Of a DNA stretch of 64,000 bases, positions 8,368 through 17,926 are shown in pieces. The notes under the pieces are model-generated. The model was not told the DNA's origin. It ran no database searches and saw only the letters and a program-made list of their open reading frames with translations. Made by a program: the position numbers and the translations under genes. The stretch is from Treponema sp. (lineage in GTDB: Bacteria > Spirochaetota > Spirochaetia > Treponematales > Treponemataceae). Numbering within the stretch: the first letter of the stretch is position 1; every line of letters begins with the position of its first letter. The stretch is taken from contig JAFXSM010000020.1 in NCBI GenBank assembly GCA_017525605.1, positions 110,971 through 174,970 of the forward strand. The letters are read 5' to 3'.

Positions 8368-9516
8368 ATGAAAAAGTTGCTGTCAATTTTGCTTTTCGGA
8401 TGCTCGCTGCTTTCTTTGGGAAGCTGCAAGTCCAAGACAACTGCCAAAACTGCCACAAAAAGTGCTGTCGTAAAAAATACGGATGCCACAAAAAATACAA
8501 CAGGAGTTAATATGAGCGTTTTGAACGGAAAAGAAGGCGTTTTCGCCGTTATGGAAACATCTAAAGGTTCGATTTACCTTGAACTTTTCTACAAGAAGAC
8601 ACCGCTGACAGTCACGAACTTTGTCGGACTCGCGGAAGGAACTCTGGACGCAGCAAAGGGAAAGCCGTTCTATGACGGTCTTACTTTCCACCGCGTAATC
8701 GCTGATTTCATGATTCAGGGCGGAGATCCGGAAGGAACTGGCCGCGGCGGTCCTGGATACAAATTCACGGACGAATTCCTTGACGAGCTGAAATTCGACA
8801 AGCCGGGATATCTTGCAATGGCGAATGCCGGACCTGAGACAAACGGAAGCCAGTTCTTCATCACTCATGTTCCGACAGACTGGCTGAACGGAAAGCACAC
8901 GATTTTCGGACAGGTCGTAGATTCTGCTTCTCAGGATGTCGTGAATAAAGTCGCTCAGGGCGACAAAATCATCAGCGTGAAAATCGTCCGCCAGGGTGCT
9001 GACGCGGAGAAATTCACTGCAACTCAGGCAGATTTCAACTCTCGCGAAGTCGATGCAAAGAAGAAAGCAGAAGAGTCAAAGAAGAAGGAGAGAGAAGAGT
9101 ACGAGAAAGAACTTGCCAAATTCAAGGCTGAGCAGGAATCTGCGCTCAGCGAATTTGCAAAGGAAGCCGAGAAAACTCCGAACGGAATCTACTTCAAGGT
9201 TTTGAAAGAAGGCTCTGGCGCAAAAGTCGGAAAGGGAAAGAAAGTCTTCGTAGAGTACAAGGGCTATCTTTTGAACGGCGCGGTGTTCGACGGCTCGAAG
9301 AAAATGCTTGAGGGCGGTCACGAAGGTCTTGATTTCAAGACGAACGGCGGAGAGATGATTCCTGGATTCGACCTTATGGTTCAGGACATGAAAGTCGGCG
9401 AGACTCGCAAAATGGTTCTTCCGCCTGCATTGTCATACGCGTCTGGAATCCCGCAGCTTGGGATTCCGGCAGGAACTTATTTCTGCTTCGACGTTGAGGT
9501 CGTATCTGCAAAATAA
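8368..9516 (+). CDS. Dual-family peptidyl-prolyl isomerase lipoprotein (cyclophilin-FKBP)
   Basis: A 382-residue fusion of two unrelated prolyl-isomerase folds. A lipoprotein signal ends in the lipobox LGSC (Cys20). A cyclophilin domain (about residues 55-210) has FYDGLTFHRVIADFMIQGGD and NGSQFFIT. A charged coiled linker (220-275) then leads to an FKBP domain (about 278-382) with GKKVFVEYKGYLLNGAVFDGS and IPGFDLMVQDMKVGE. Cyclophilin-first dual-family immunophilins have been described from Treponema denticola. The protein probably folds or chaperones periplasmic and outer-membrane proteins. It is followed by a strong terminator. Confidence 0.92.
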   Translation: MKKLLSILLFGCSLLSLGSCKSKTTAKTATKSAVVKNTDATKNTTGVNMSVLNGKEGVFAVMETSKGSIYLELFYKKTPLTVTNFVGLAEGTLDAAKGKPFYDGLTFHRVIADFMIQGGDPEGTGRGGPGYKFTDEFLDELKFDKPGYLAMANAGPETNGSQFFITHVPTDWLNGKHTIFGQVVDSASQDVVNKVAQGDKIISVKIVRQGADAEKFTATQADFNSREVDAKKKAEESKKKEREEYEKELAKFKAEQESALSEFAKEAEKTPNGIYFKVLKEGSGAKVGKGKKVFVEYKGYLLNGAVFDGSKKMLEGGHEGLDFKTNGGEMIPGFDLMVQDMKVGETRKMVLPPALSYASGIPQLGIPAGTYFCFDVEVVSAK

Positions 9517-9560
9517 AATTTTCTGAAAATCAGAGAATCAAAAATCATAATTGAAAATTC

Positions 9561-9601
9561 AAAAGCCTTTTCGGATAAAAAAAATTCGAAAAGGCTTTTT
9601 T
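9561..9601 (+). terminator. Rho-independent terminator after the PPIase gene
   Basis: A 13-bp perfect stem (9561-9573 with 9587-9599, AAAAGCCTTTTCG and its complement) followed by a T run. The remainder of this 309-bp gap before adhE is AT-rich and contains the adhE promoter. Confidence 0.88.
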
Positions 9602-9764
9602 CGTGATACAATGAAGTCACTTCGAAATCGGCTTTTTCCGAATTTTTTTTTGTTTCGATTCAGCTTTTGAAAGCGATTTCATGAAATTCGTCTTATCTTA
9701 TGTCGGAAAACAGCAAATTTAATCGTTTTTTTGCAAAAATCGTACAAAAAAGGATATTTACGAC

Positions 9765-9792
9765 TTGTTTTATAAAAATTCTGTGCTAGAAT
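9765..9792 (+). promoter_or_regulatory. Promoter of adhE
   Basis: TTGTTT (9765-9770), a 16-bp spacer and TAGAAT (9787-9792), with TG at -15/-14 (TGC before the -10), an extended -10 promoter. It predicts a leader of about 27 nt ending at the AGGAG of adhE. Confidence 0.65.
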
Positions 9793-9825
9793 AGTTGTCA
9801 ATTCTTGTTTATTAGGAGAAACGAA

Positions 9826-12462
9826 ATGGCTGAAGAAAAGACAGAACTTTCAGAACCACAGAAGGAAATCAATGGCTTGGTTGAAAAAGCACAGAAAGCT
9901 TTGGAGGACTACGCAAGCTTTGATCAGGAAAAAATCGACTACATCGTTGCTAAGGCGAGCGTAGCTGCTCTTGATCATCACGGCTCGCTGGCAAAGCTTG
10001 CTGTCGAGGAAACTAAGCGCGGAGTCTTTGAAGATAAAGCGACAAAAAATCTTTTTGCATGTGAGTATGTTGTAAACCACATGCGCCACCTGAAAACAGT
10101 CGGAGTCGTTGAAGACGACGATGTTACTGGTATCGTAAAAATCGCAGAGCCGGTCGGAGTCGTTGCCGGTCTTACTCCAGTCACAAATCCTACATCAACT
10201 GCAATTTTCAAGGCACTTATCTGTCTTAAAACGAGAAACCCGATTATCTTCTCGTTCCATCCTAGTGCAATCAAATGTTCTATAGCCGCTGCAAAAATCG
10301 TTTATGACGCTGCCGTTGCCGCAGGTGCTCCGAAAAACTGTATCCAGTGGATTGAAGAGCCGTCAATGGAAAAGACGAGCCTTCTCATTGGACATCCTGG
10401 TGTTGCTACAATTCTTGCAACTGGCGGAAACGCGATGGTTCGCGCTGCATATTCTCAGGGAAAACCGGCTCTCGGTGTTGGTGCCGGAAACGTTCCTGCA
10501 TACGTCGAAAAGTCTTGCAACCTCAAGCAGGCAGTAAATGATATCGTTTTGTCAAAGTCATTCGACAACGGTATGATTTGTGCTTCTGAGCAGGGCGCAA
10601 TCATCGACAAGGAAATTTACGATGCGGCAATCTCGATGTTCAAGGAATACCGCGCATATCTCTGCTCTGCAAAAGAGAAGAAGATGCTCGAGAAATATAT
10701 GTTCGGCGTTGACGGTGACCCGAGCGTCGCAAAACTCAATCCTGACGTAGTCGGTATGAATCCTGTCGTGCTCGCAAAGAATGCGGGATTCGACATTCCT
10801 GCACGCACAAGCATCATCTTGGCTGAGTGTAAGGACGTTGGACCACAGGAGTGCCTCACTCGCGAAAAGCTTTCTCCTGTACTCGCAGTTCTCAAGGCTT
10901 CTTCGACAGAGGACGGTCTCAACAAGGCAAAGGGATTCGTCACATTCAACGGTCTCGGACACTCTGCTGCAATCCACACTGCTGACAAGGCACTCGCTGA
11001 GAAATTCGGCGACATCGTTCCTGCAATCCGCGTAATCTGGAATTCACCTTCTACATTCGGTGGTATCGGAAACGTTTACAACTCATTCATTCCTTCTTTG
11101 ACACTTGGCTGTGGTTCTTACGGACACAACTCTACGGACGACAACGTAAGCGCAATCAATCTTTTGAACGTCAAGAAATTGGGAAGGAGACGAAACAACA
11201 TGCAGTGGTTCAAAGTTCCAGCAAAAATATTCTTCGAAAGGGATTCTATCGAATATCTCCATCAGATGAAGGGAGTGCATAAGGCAATCATCGTAACTGA
11301 CCGCTCTATGGTTCAGCTCGGATTCGTTGACAAGATTACTGACCAGCTCAAGCTCAGACGCGACCCTGTTCAGTACCAGCTCTTCTGCGATGTTGAGCCG
11401 GATCCGTCAATCCAGACAGTCCGCGAAGGTGTTGAGCTTATGCGTTCGTTCGAGCCTGACACAATCATCGCTCTCGGTGGTGGTTCTTCAATGGACTGCG
11501 CGAAGGGTATGTGGCTCTTCTACGAGAACCCGGACGTTGACTTCAACGACCTCAAACAGAAGTTCATGGACATCAGAAAGCGTGCGTTCCGCTATCCGAA
11601 CCTCGGACAGAAGGCTCAGCTCGTTTGTATTCCTACAACATCAGGAACTGGTTCTGAAGTCACACCGTTCGCTGTCATCACTGATAAAGTCGAGCACAAG
11701 AAGTATCCTCTCACGGACTACTCTCTCACACCGACAATCGCAATCATCGACCCGACATTCACATACAGCTTGCCTCCGAAAATCATCGCCGACACTGGTA
11801 TGGACGTTCTTACACACGCAACAGAAGCTTACGTTTCTACACTTGCAAACGACTTCACAGACGGCTTGTGTATCCAGGCAATCAAAACTGTATTCAAGTA
11901 TCTTGAGCCTTCTTACAAGGCAGGATTCAAGGGTGCAGAGCCGAACCCAGAGGCAAAAGAGAAGATGCACAACGCATCTTGCTTGGCAGGTATGGCGTTC
12001 GCAAATGCGTTCCTCGGTATGAATCACTCAATGGCACACAAGATTGGTGGTGAATTCCACGTTCCGCACGGAAGAGCAAACGCAATCCTCTTGCCGTTCA
12101 CAATCCGCTACAACGGAACTCAGCCGGACAAGCTTTCAACATGGCCTAAGTACAACTACTACAAGGCTGCTGAACGCTATGCAGAACTCGCTCGTATGCT
12201 CGGACTTCCTGCTAGCACAACAGAAGAGGGCGTTGAGTCTTACGCAAAGGCTTGTGGCGAACTCGGAAAGAGACTTGGAATCGCGATGAACTTCCAGAGC
12301 CAGGGCTTGGACGAGAAAGAGTATCTCGCACAGGTTGACAAGCTCGCATTCCTCGCTTACGAAGACCAGTGTTCACCTGCTAACCCACGTGTTCCGCTCG
12401 TCGAGGATATGAAGCAGATTCTCAAAGATGCTTACTACACAAAGGAATTCCTTGCTGAATAG
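9826..12462 (+). CDS. adhE: Bifunctional aldehyde/alcohol dehydrogenase AdhE
   Basis: An 878-residue fermentation enzyme that reduces acetyl-CoA to acetaldehyde and then ethanol using NADH. The N-terminal CoA-acylating aldehyde dehydrogenase half (to about residue 440) carries the catalytic cysteine in NGMICASEQG (near residue 251). The C-terminal iron-dependent alcohol dehydrogenase half has GGGSSMDCAKGMW for nucleotide binding and the metal-ligand region GMNHSMAHKIGGEFHVPHG. The start at 9826 is set by TTAGGAG 7 nt upstream. It forms a single-gene unit with its own promoter and terminator. Its codon bias (ACA, TCT, GGT, GAC) suggests high expression. Confidence 0.97.
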   Translation: MAEEKTELSEPQKEINGLVEKAQKALEDYASFDQEKIDYIVAKASVAALDHHGSLAKLAVEETKRGVFEDKATKNLFACEYVVNHMRHLKTVGVVEDDDVTGIVKIAEPVGVVAGLTPVTNPTSTAIFKALICLKTRNPIIFSFHPSAIKCSIAAAKIVYDAAVAAGAPKNCIQWIEEPSMEKTSLLIGHPGVATILATGGNAMVRAAYSQGKPALGVGAGNVPAYVEKSCNLKQAVNDIVLSKSFDNGMICASEQGAIIDKEIYDAAISMFKEYRAYLCSAKEKKMLEKYMFGVDGDPSVAKLNPDVVGMNPVVLAKNAGFDIPARTSIILAECKDVGPQECLTREKLSPVLAVLKASSTEDGLNKAKGFVTFNGLGHSAAIHTADKALAEKFGDIVPAIRVIWNSPSTFGGIGNVYNSFIPSLTLGCGSYGHNSTDDNVSAINLLNVKKLGRRRNNMQWFKVPAKIFFERDSIEYLHQMKGVHKAIIVTDRSMVQLGFVDKITDQLKLRRDPVQYQLFCDVEPDPSIQTVREGVELMRSFEPDTIIALGGGSSMDCAKGMWLFYENPDVDFNDLKQKFMDIRKRAFRYPNLGQKAQLVCIPTTSGTGSEVTPFAVITDKVEHKKYPLTDYSLTPTIAIIDPTFTYSLPPKIIADTGMDVLTHATEAYVSTLANDFTDGLCIQAIKTVFKYLEPSYKAGFKGAEPNPEAKEKMHNASCLAGMAFANAFLGMNHSMAHKIGGEFHVPHGRANAILLPFTIRYNGTQPDKLSTWPKYNYYKAAERYAELARMLGLPASTTEEGVESYAKACGELGKRLGIAMNFQSQGLDEKEYLAQVDKLAFLAYEDQCSPANPRVPLVEDMKQILKDAYYTKEFLAE

Positions 12463-12507
12463 AATCAGATTGAGGAAGTGATTCCTCGGATTCCTTGTGA
12501 ATGATGA

Positions 12508-12554
12508 AGCCAGGACGAAGTGAAATCAAATTCATTTCGTCCTGGCTTTTTTTT
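12508..12554 (+). terminator. Rho-independent terminator after adhE
   Basis: The stem AGCCAGGACGAA (12508-12519) pairs with TTCGTCCTGGCT, extended by an imperfect inner stem, and is followed by eight or more T residues. Confidence 0.92.
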
Positions 12555-12633
12555 ATGCTCTCGATTCTTTTTTTTATAAGACTGTTTTATAATATCACAA
12601 TTATCTATCCAATGAATTTTCGGGGTGCCGTTT

Positions 12634-14517
12634 ATGAAATTGCATAAAGTTACGTCGTATGCAGTTGTTATCACTTTTCTCGTCTTTCTGAGCATATTCT
12701 CGTTCTATAAATTTGAGAGGGCTGTGAACGGTACTGTCTCCGAGAATTCCGCGAACTTCTTGAAAGAGACGGCTTCGCTTTATGCGGGAACATTCAAAAT
12801 CAAGCTGAACGACCAGCTTTTCATGCTTGAGTCGCAGGCGCGCTATTTTCAGGACGTTGACATGAACGACTACAACACAATCAAGCGCACGATAATGTCA
12901 ACGAAAGGTGTCGGCGAATTCAAGCGGATTTCTGTCGCGAATCTGAGCGGAATGACGATAAACTACGACGGAAAATCTTCCGGGAACATTCTGATGAAGG
13001 ATTACTTCAAAAAAGCGATTACGGGAGTTCCGCAGATTTCTTCCAAGATTTCAGTCGACGAGGACGGCGAGAAAGTTCTCACGCTCGCAGTTCCGATTTT
13101 TCAGAATGAGAAAGTCGTCGGTGTCATAACGGGAACGTTCGCATATTCGATTCTCGACAACATTTTTACGGTGGACACGTTCGACGGTCAGGGATATTCG
13201 ATGGTCTGCGACAAGGACGGAATGATTCTCATCGGCACGAAAAGCAAGGAGCGTCTTTGTTTTATTGACAACTGGTTCCTGTTTTTTTCGGAGAACAAGG
13301 CGATTTCACCTGCAAAACTGGACAAAATCAGAAGCGACATCCAGTCGAATTTCACGGGGATTTTCGATTTTACGATAAGCAGCGAGAGCCGCATCGTTGT
13401 CTACACTCCGATTGGAATGAATGACTGGTACGTCATTTCGAGTGTCACCGCGGACTTCATTCTTTCGCAGCAGAACAGAATCACGACTATAACGATGATG
13501 CTGATTGGCGTTATGCTGTTCGTCTTTTTCGTCATCTTCATAATCATCACGCGGCTCGTCATTCAGAAAAGCCAGGTTGAGAAAGACAATTCGCGTTATG
13601 CAATCAGCTCGAAGACGATGCAGACTGTCATTTTTGAATATGATTTTGAGCATCAGGTGCTTGAATTCACTGGCAACACTGATTTCGTGTTCGGGGAGAA
13701 CGTCAAGCGGCTTGATTATTCGGACTTCGGGAAAATCACCGAAAGAATCCATGAGACTGAGAAGGGGCTGATTGAGAATCTCGCTTCGTCGATTTCTTCC
13801 GGAAGGTCGAATTTGAGCACGGAATTCCGAATCAGAAAAGCCTACTCAAGCGAATTCATCTGGTACAGGCTTTCGGGCACCGTCATTTACGACAAGGACA
13901 GGTCAAGTCCGATTAAGTTCATCGGAAACATCGTGAACGTGAACGCGCAGGTCGTGCACGAGCAGGAACTCAAAGTTCAGGCTGAGACGGATTTGCTTTC
14001 AGGGCTTCTGAACAAAATTTACATGGAGAAAAACGTGTCGCATCTTCTTTCTCAGGAAGGAAAAACGATTTTCGGCGCACTGTTCATAATCGACCTCGAC
14101 AACTTCAAGCAGGTGAACGACAGGCTCGGACATTCGTTCGGCGACCTTGCAATCTGCGACACTGCCGGAAAACTTTCTCTCGTGTTCTCCGAAAAAGATT
14201 TCATCGGACGAATCGGCGGCGACGAATTCTGCGTGTTCTTGTGCATCCGAAACGGAATTGCGAATCCGATGTCGATTGTGGAGGAGAAGGCGGCTACTCT
14301 CAATCAGATTCTTGCGGCTGAATATTCGAACGACGAGGAAACTGTCGGAATAACTTCCAGTATCGGAATCGCGCTTTTTCCTTCTCAAGAGACAACTTTC
14401 AAGGCTTTGTTCAAAAAGGCTGACATGGCTTTGTATCACGTCAAGAACAACGGCAAAAATAATTATGCTGTCTACAATGAAAATATGGAAAACAAGGGGG
14501 AATCCGTTTATGAATAA
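12634..14517 (+). CDS. Membrane diguanylate cyclase (Cache sensor, PAS-like, GGDEF)
   Basis: A 627-residue protein. A first membrane helix (about residues 6-26) and a second (about 283-307, TITMMLIGVMLFVFFVIFI) enclose a periplasmic Cache-type sensor (PAS-fold) domain. A cytoplasmic PAS-like segment (about 325-445) and a GGDEF domain (about 455-620) follow. The catalytic loop reads GRIGGDEF and is intact, so it should make cyclic di-GMP. The RxxD inhibitory site expected just upstream is absent. The ATG at 12634, with GGGG 9 nt before, is preferred over the GTG at 12625. The stop overlaps the next gene by 8 nt, coupling it to the TRAP-type binding lipoprotein. Confidence 0.88.
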   Translation: MKLHKVTSYAVVITFLVFLSIFSFYKFERAVNGTVSENSANFLKETASLYAGTFKIKLNDQLFMLESQARYFQDVDMNDYNTIKRTIMSTKGVGEFKRISVANLSGMTINYDGKSSGNILMKDYFKKAITGVPQISSKISVDEDGEKVLTLAVPIFQNEKVVGVITGTFAYSILDNIFTVDTFDGQGYSMVCDKDGMILIGTKSKERLCFIDNWFLFFSENKAISPAKLDKIRSDIQSNFTGIFDFTISSESRIVVYTPIGMNDWYVISSVTADFILSQQNRITTITMMLIGVMLFVFFVIFIIITRLVIQKSQVEKDNSRYAISSKTMQTVIFEYDFEHQVLEFTGNTDFVFGENVKRLDYSDFGKITERIHETEKGLIENLASSISSGRSNLSTEFRIRKAYSSEFIWYRLSGTVIYDKDRSSPIKFIGNIVNVNAQVVHEQELKVQAETDLLSGLLNKIYMEKNVSHLLSQEGKTIFGALFIIDLDNFKQVNDRLGHSFGDLAICDTAGKLSLVFSEKDFIGRIGGDEFCVFLCIRNGIANPMSIVEEKAATLNQILAAEYSNDEETVGITSSIGIALFPSQETTFKALFKKADMALYHVKNNGKNNYAVYNENMENKGESVYE

Positions 14518-15547
14518 ATCAGTAAAGATTTTTACGGCATTGTGCATTTCGGCGGTGATTTTTTCTTCCTGCAAGAAAAAGGAAGAAGTTCATGGCAATA
14601 TTGCGGAGCTGGAAAACAATACCCGAGAGATAACCGCGACCATTTCGCTCGGATTTTCGACGAATCTTGAAGACCCGCGTGGAAAGGCTTCCGTGTTGTT
14701 CAAAGAGGACGTTGAGAAAAATTCGAACGGCAGGATAAAAATAGACATTCATGGAAACTGCGAGCTTGGAAGCGACAACGAGCTTATCGAAGGCGTGATA
14801 AACGGCAAAGTCGATATGACCGTTTCGAGCGCGGGAAATTTTGCAGTCTATGCAACGAAACTCGGAATTTCCGCAATGCCGTTTTTGTTCTCGACTTTTG
14901 AGGAGGCGTGGAAGTTCATGGACGAACCGATTGTCGCGGAAGTTAACAAGACGCTCGAAGAATTCGGCATCGTCGTTCTTTCGCATTACGACAACGGCTT
15001 CCGCTGCGTGACGACAACGAACAAGCCTGTCGAAACTGTCGCCGACATCAGCGGCTTGAATATTCGAACTCCGCCGAATCAAATCGTCATGGAAACAATG
15101 TCCGTTCTCGGCGCGTCTCCGAAACCTTATGCGTTCAACGAGCTCAAAAAAGCGTTGCGCGACGGCGTGTTCGACTCCCAGGAAAACCCGATTCCCGTAA
15201 TCTACAACAGCAAGCTTTACGAGGAGCAGAAATTCCTTGCAATCACGAACCACAGCTATGACGCAATGCCGCTCGTAATCCGCAAGGATTTGTGGGACGA
15301 ATTTTCAGACGCTGACAAGAAAATAATCATCGACGCGGCGAAAAAGGCGCAGGATTTTGACAGGAAGCTCGTGAAGGAGCAGACCGAATCTTATGTTTCA
15401 AAACTCAAGGATGCAGGAATGACGATTACGACACCGAACCTTGCGGAATTCAAGGCGGCGACTGCGAGCGTCATGGACGTTTTCACGAATATTTACGGCG
15501 AGGATTTGCTGAAAAAACTGCGTGCGGCAACATCGTCCGCAAAATGA
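14510..15547 (+). CDS. TRAP-type periplasmic binding lipoprotein (DctP family)
   Basis: A 345-residue protein beginning MNKSVKIFTALCISAVIFSSC, with lipobox FSSC and the lipidated cysteine at residue 21. The body matches DctP-type solute receptors: a LGSDNELIEGVINGKVDM segment, then the family hallmark NGFRCVTTTNKPV/DISGLNIRTPPN with the carboxylate-binding Arg, and NPIPVIYNSKLYEEQ. No DctQ/DctM permease genes are nearby. The gene overlaps the diguanylate cyclase gene by 8 nt, so it may act as a ligand sensor for that enzyme rather than a transporter part; this is inference. Confidence 0.87.
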   Translation: MNKSVKIFTALCISAVIFSSCKKKEEVHGNIAELENNTREITATISLGFSTNLEDPRGKASVLFKEDVEKNSNGRIKIDIHGNCELGSDNELIEGVINGKVDMTVSSAGNFAVYATKLGISAMPFLFSTFEEAWKFMDEPIVAEVNKTLEEFGIVVLSHYDNGFRCVTTTNKPVETVADISGLNIRTPPNQIVMETMSVLGASPKPYAFNELKKALRDGVFDSQENPIPVIYNSKLYEEQKFLAITNHSYDAMPLVIRKDLWDEFSDADKKIIIDAAKKAQDFDRKLVKEQTESYVSKLKDAGMTITTPNLAEFKAATASVMDVFTNIYGEDLLKKLRAATSSAK

Positions 15548-15596
15548 TGAAAACTGATTTTTCGCGGTTATAATTTTTGACTAGCAGGAGGAATCT

Positions 15597-16430
15597 ATGA
15601 GCAAGTCGATAAAAAAACTGAAACTTTTCCTTGCGTTTTCGATTTTTGCTGTTTTCTTTTTCGGATGCGATGACGATTTCTGGGATTTTCCTCCGAAGTA
15701 CAAGGACGAGTCGCTTACGCTTACATTCAAGGTGAAAACAAATGATGAGGAAGGAAATGCCGTTGTCACAATCACGAAATGCAGCGACGCGGACGGCGTT
15801 ATTTACACAATCGACGGAACAGAGCCTTCTGTTGAATATGACGAGGATGCAAGCGGTCATCTTTCATATTCCGGTGAAAAATACACGGGCGATGTAACTG
15901 TCAAAAAAGACTGCACGGTAATGGCAATCGCATACAGAATCGACAAATCTTTGGACACCGCAAAATACAGCAACACATTTGACAAATCCGTCGATGTCGA
16001 TGAATTCGTCGATTATAAATTCAGCTATATGGATGCTGCCTTGAAAAAATCCGGTGAATACAGTTTTAGTACCGACACTTTCACATATAAATCGAGTGAA
16101 GGCGAAAGGCTTCCGAAATCCAAATTTGTGATGACGATTTATGCCGACAGCACTCCTGTTACTGGCGAATGGTGCATTGATTTGTATACAAATAGTGAGA
16201 AGAATGCTGATTTTGACAGCACTGACCATTTTGCACGCGGCGTTTATATAAGTCCGACATGCTTCAAAGCGTCTTCGGATAATAAACCCTTGGATGGAAA
16301 TTTGAAATTCTCCACGCTCGATCAGGAAATCCTGAAAACCGTCACCGCAAAATACGATTCCAACGGAAATTATTCCTTCACATTGCCGATGAACAATAAG
16401 TTCTTTGAAAAGGTGACTTCCGCAGACTGA
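15597..16430 (+). CDS. Lipoprotein with chitobiase/hexosaminidase C-terminal-like domain
   Basis: A 277-residue lipoprotein (lipobox FFGC, Cys24). After an acidic stretch, residues about 45-130 resemble the CHB_HEX_C family (GVIYTIDGTEPSVEYDED, then a GDVTVKKDCTVMAIAY strand pair), a small beta-sandwich common in surface lipoproteins and glycoside hydrolases. The rest (about 135-277) is unrecognised. It has TATAAT about 24 nt upstream and AGGAGG 7 nt before the ATG, so it is a separate transcription unit. Probable role: surface adhesin or carbohydrate contact, weakly supported. Confidence 0.7.
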   Translation: MSKSIKKLKLFLAFSIFAVFFFGCDDDFWDFPPKYKDESLTLTFKVKTNDEEGNAVVTITKCSDADGVIYTIDGTEPSVEYDEDASGHLSYSGEKYTGDVTVKKDCTVMAIAYRIDKSLDTAKYSNTFDKSVDVDEFVDYKFSYMDAALKKSGEYSFSTDTFTYKSSEGERLPKSKFVMTIYADSTPVTGEWCIDLYTNSEKNADFDSTDHFARGVYISPTCFKASSDNKPLDGNLKFSTLDQEILKTVTAKYDSNGNYSFTLPMNNKFFEKVTSAD

Positions 16431-16463
16431 ATTTTTCGAACTTCAATTTCAAACTTCATGTTC

Positions 16464-16501
16464 AAATCCCGGCTGGCATTTCGCTCTCCGGGATTTTTTT
16501 T
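16464..16501 (+). terminator. Rho-independent terminator
   Basis: AAATCCCGG (16464-16472) pairs with CCGGGATTT, followed by a T run; it closes the preceding lipoprotein gene. Confidence 0.85.
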
Positions 16502-16623
16502 GTGAATTTCGCTCTGTTCCGTTCAATTGAATAACGCTGAAAATTTATGATATCATTTTAAGCATTTTGCAGATTGGACAATCAGCGTTTCAGTTCAATC
16601 AACGAGAATTTGGGGGCTTTTTT

Positions 16624-17853
16624 ATGAAGGTTGTTGTAATCGGCGCTCAGTGGGGCGATGAGGGGAAAGGTAAAATCGTTGACTATCTGGCAGAAGATGC
16701 CAAATATGTCGTTCGCTACGCAGGCGGTCCGAATGCCGGACACACAATCGTTGTGGATGGAAAACAGTACGCGCTTCATCAGGTTCCGAGCGGAATCCTG
16801 TATTCTGACAAGTCTGTTTTTCTTGGCGCAGGCATGGTCATCGATCCTGAGGCTCTTTTCAACGAACTTCAGATGCTCAAGGACAACGGAATCGACTGGG
16901 AAGGACGCGTGTTCATCTCTGACCGCGCGCACATCATCCTTCCTCGCTACAGGCAGATGGACAAGGACCGCGATGCCGCAAGAAAAAGACCAATCGGAAC
17001 GACTGGCCGCGGAATCGGAATCACATATTCTGAAAAAGCCCAGCGCGACGGACTTCGGCTTGCAGATTTGGACTGGGAAAAGAAAATGTCCGAATTTGAA
17101 GGCGAGGACAAGGAATATCTCGACAAATACAAAGACCGCCTCATCTCTATGAGAGTCGATTTGACAGCAAAAATGTACGAGTACAGAAACGAGAATATCT
17201 TGTTCGAGGGCGCACAGGGCGCAATGCTCGACATCGATTCTGGAACGTATCCGTATGTTTCTTCTGGTGCGTCTTGCGCTGCCGGTGCTGCAACAGGTTG
17301 CGGAATCGGACCACACGATTTGGACAAGATTCTCGGCGTTTTCAAGGCTTACGAGACACGCGTCGGAAACGGCCCGATGCCGACTGAATTCAATGACAAC
17401 GATGCTGCCGAGTCTGAGCTTTGCAGGACAGTACGCGAGACAGGCCGCGAGTACGGTGTCACAACTGGACGCGCACGCCGCTGCGGATATCTCGACTTGG
17501 TCGCGCTCCGCTATGCATGCCGCGTCAATTCGCTTGATTCGCTCGTCCTCACTCACCTCGACATCTACGACCCGATGGAGCAGATTGAGGCTTGCGTCGC
17601 ATATGACATTGGCGGCAAAATCGTCACGGATTTCCCTGCCGGCGTTGAGGACATGGAAAACGCAAAGCCTGTTCTCAAAAAGTTCAAGGGCTGGAAAACG
17701 AGCTTGAAAGAGTGCAAGAGCTACGATTCGCTTCCTGCAAATGCGCGTGAGTATGTCGAATTCATCGAGGACTTCTGCGCTACTCCGGTAAGCATCATCT
17801 CCGTGGGCTACGAAAGAAACGAGACGTTCATCAGAACTTCTCCGTGGAAATAA
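16624..17853 (+). CDS. purA: Adenylosuccinate synthetase
   Basis: A 409-residue enzyme that joins IMP and aspartate, with GTP, as the first committed step to AMP. The P-loop-like GAQWGDEGKGK is at residues 7-17 and includes the catalytic Asp12. The conserved TTGRGIGITYSEKAQRDGLR and TTGRARRCGYLDL (IMP and aspartate binding) are present. Somewhat shorter than the common 430 residues, with no missing motif seen. The ATG at 16624 is chosen because the family starts at MKVVVIGAQWGDEGKGK; a GGGGG run lies upstream. Confidence 0.96.
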   Translation: MKVVVIGAQWGDEGKGKIVDYLAEDAKYVVRYAGGPNAGHTIVVDGKQYALHQVPSGILYSDKSVFLGAGMVIDPEALFNELQMLKDNGIDWEGRVFISDRAHIILPRYRQMDKDRDAARKRPIGTTGRGIGITYSEKAQRDGLRLADLDWEKKMSEFEGEDKEYLDKYKDRLISMRVDLTAKMYEYRNENILFEGAQGAMLDIDSGTYPYVSSGASCAAGAATGCGIGPHDLDKILGVFKAYETRVGNGPMPTEFNDNDAAESELCRTVRETGREYGVTTGRARRCGYLDLVALRYACRVNSLDSLVLTHLDIYDPMEQIEACVAYDIGGKIVTDFPAGVEDMENAKPVLKKFKGWKTSLKECKSYDSLPANAREYVEFIEDFCATPVSIISVGYERNETFIRTSPWK

Positions 17854-17870
17854 AAAAATAAACTTTGATG

Positions 17871-17908
17871 AAAAAGCCTGAGCGTTTTGTGAACTGCTCA
17901 GGCTTTTT
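17871..17908. terminator. Bidirectional terminator between purA and the OMP-like gene
   Basis: AAAAAGCCTGAGC (17871-17883) pairs with GCTCAGGCTTTTT, with A and T runs on both sides, so it can serve the two convergent genes. Confidence 0.9.
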
Positions 17909-17926
17909 GCTTTTCAAATATCTGCT

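Noticed and set aside
9765..9825. Rex-type redox operator before adhE
   Set aside because: No convincing TTGTGA-like palindrome is present near the promoter.
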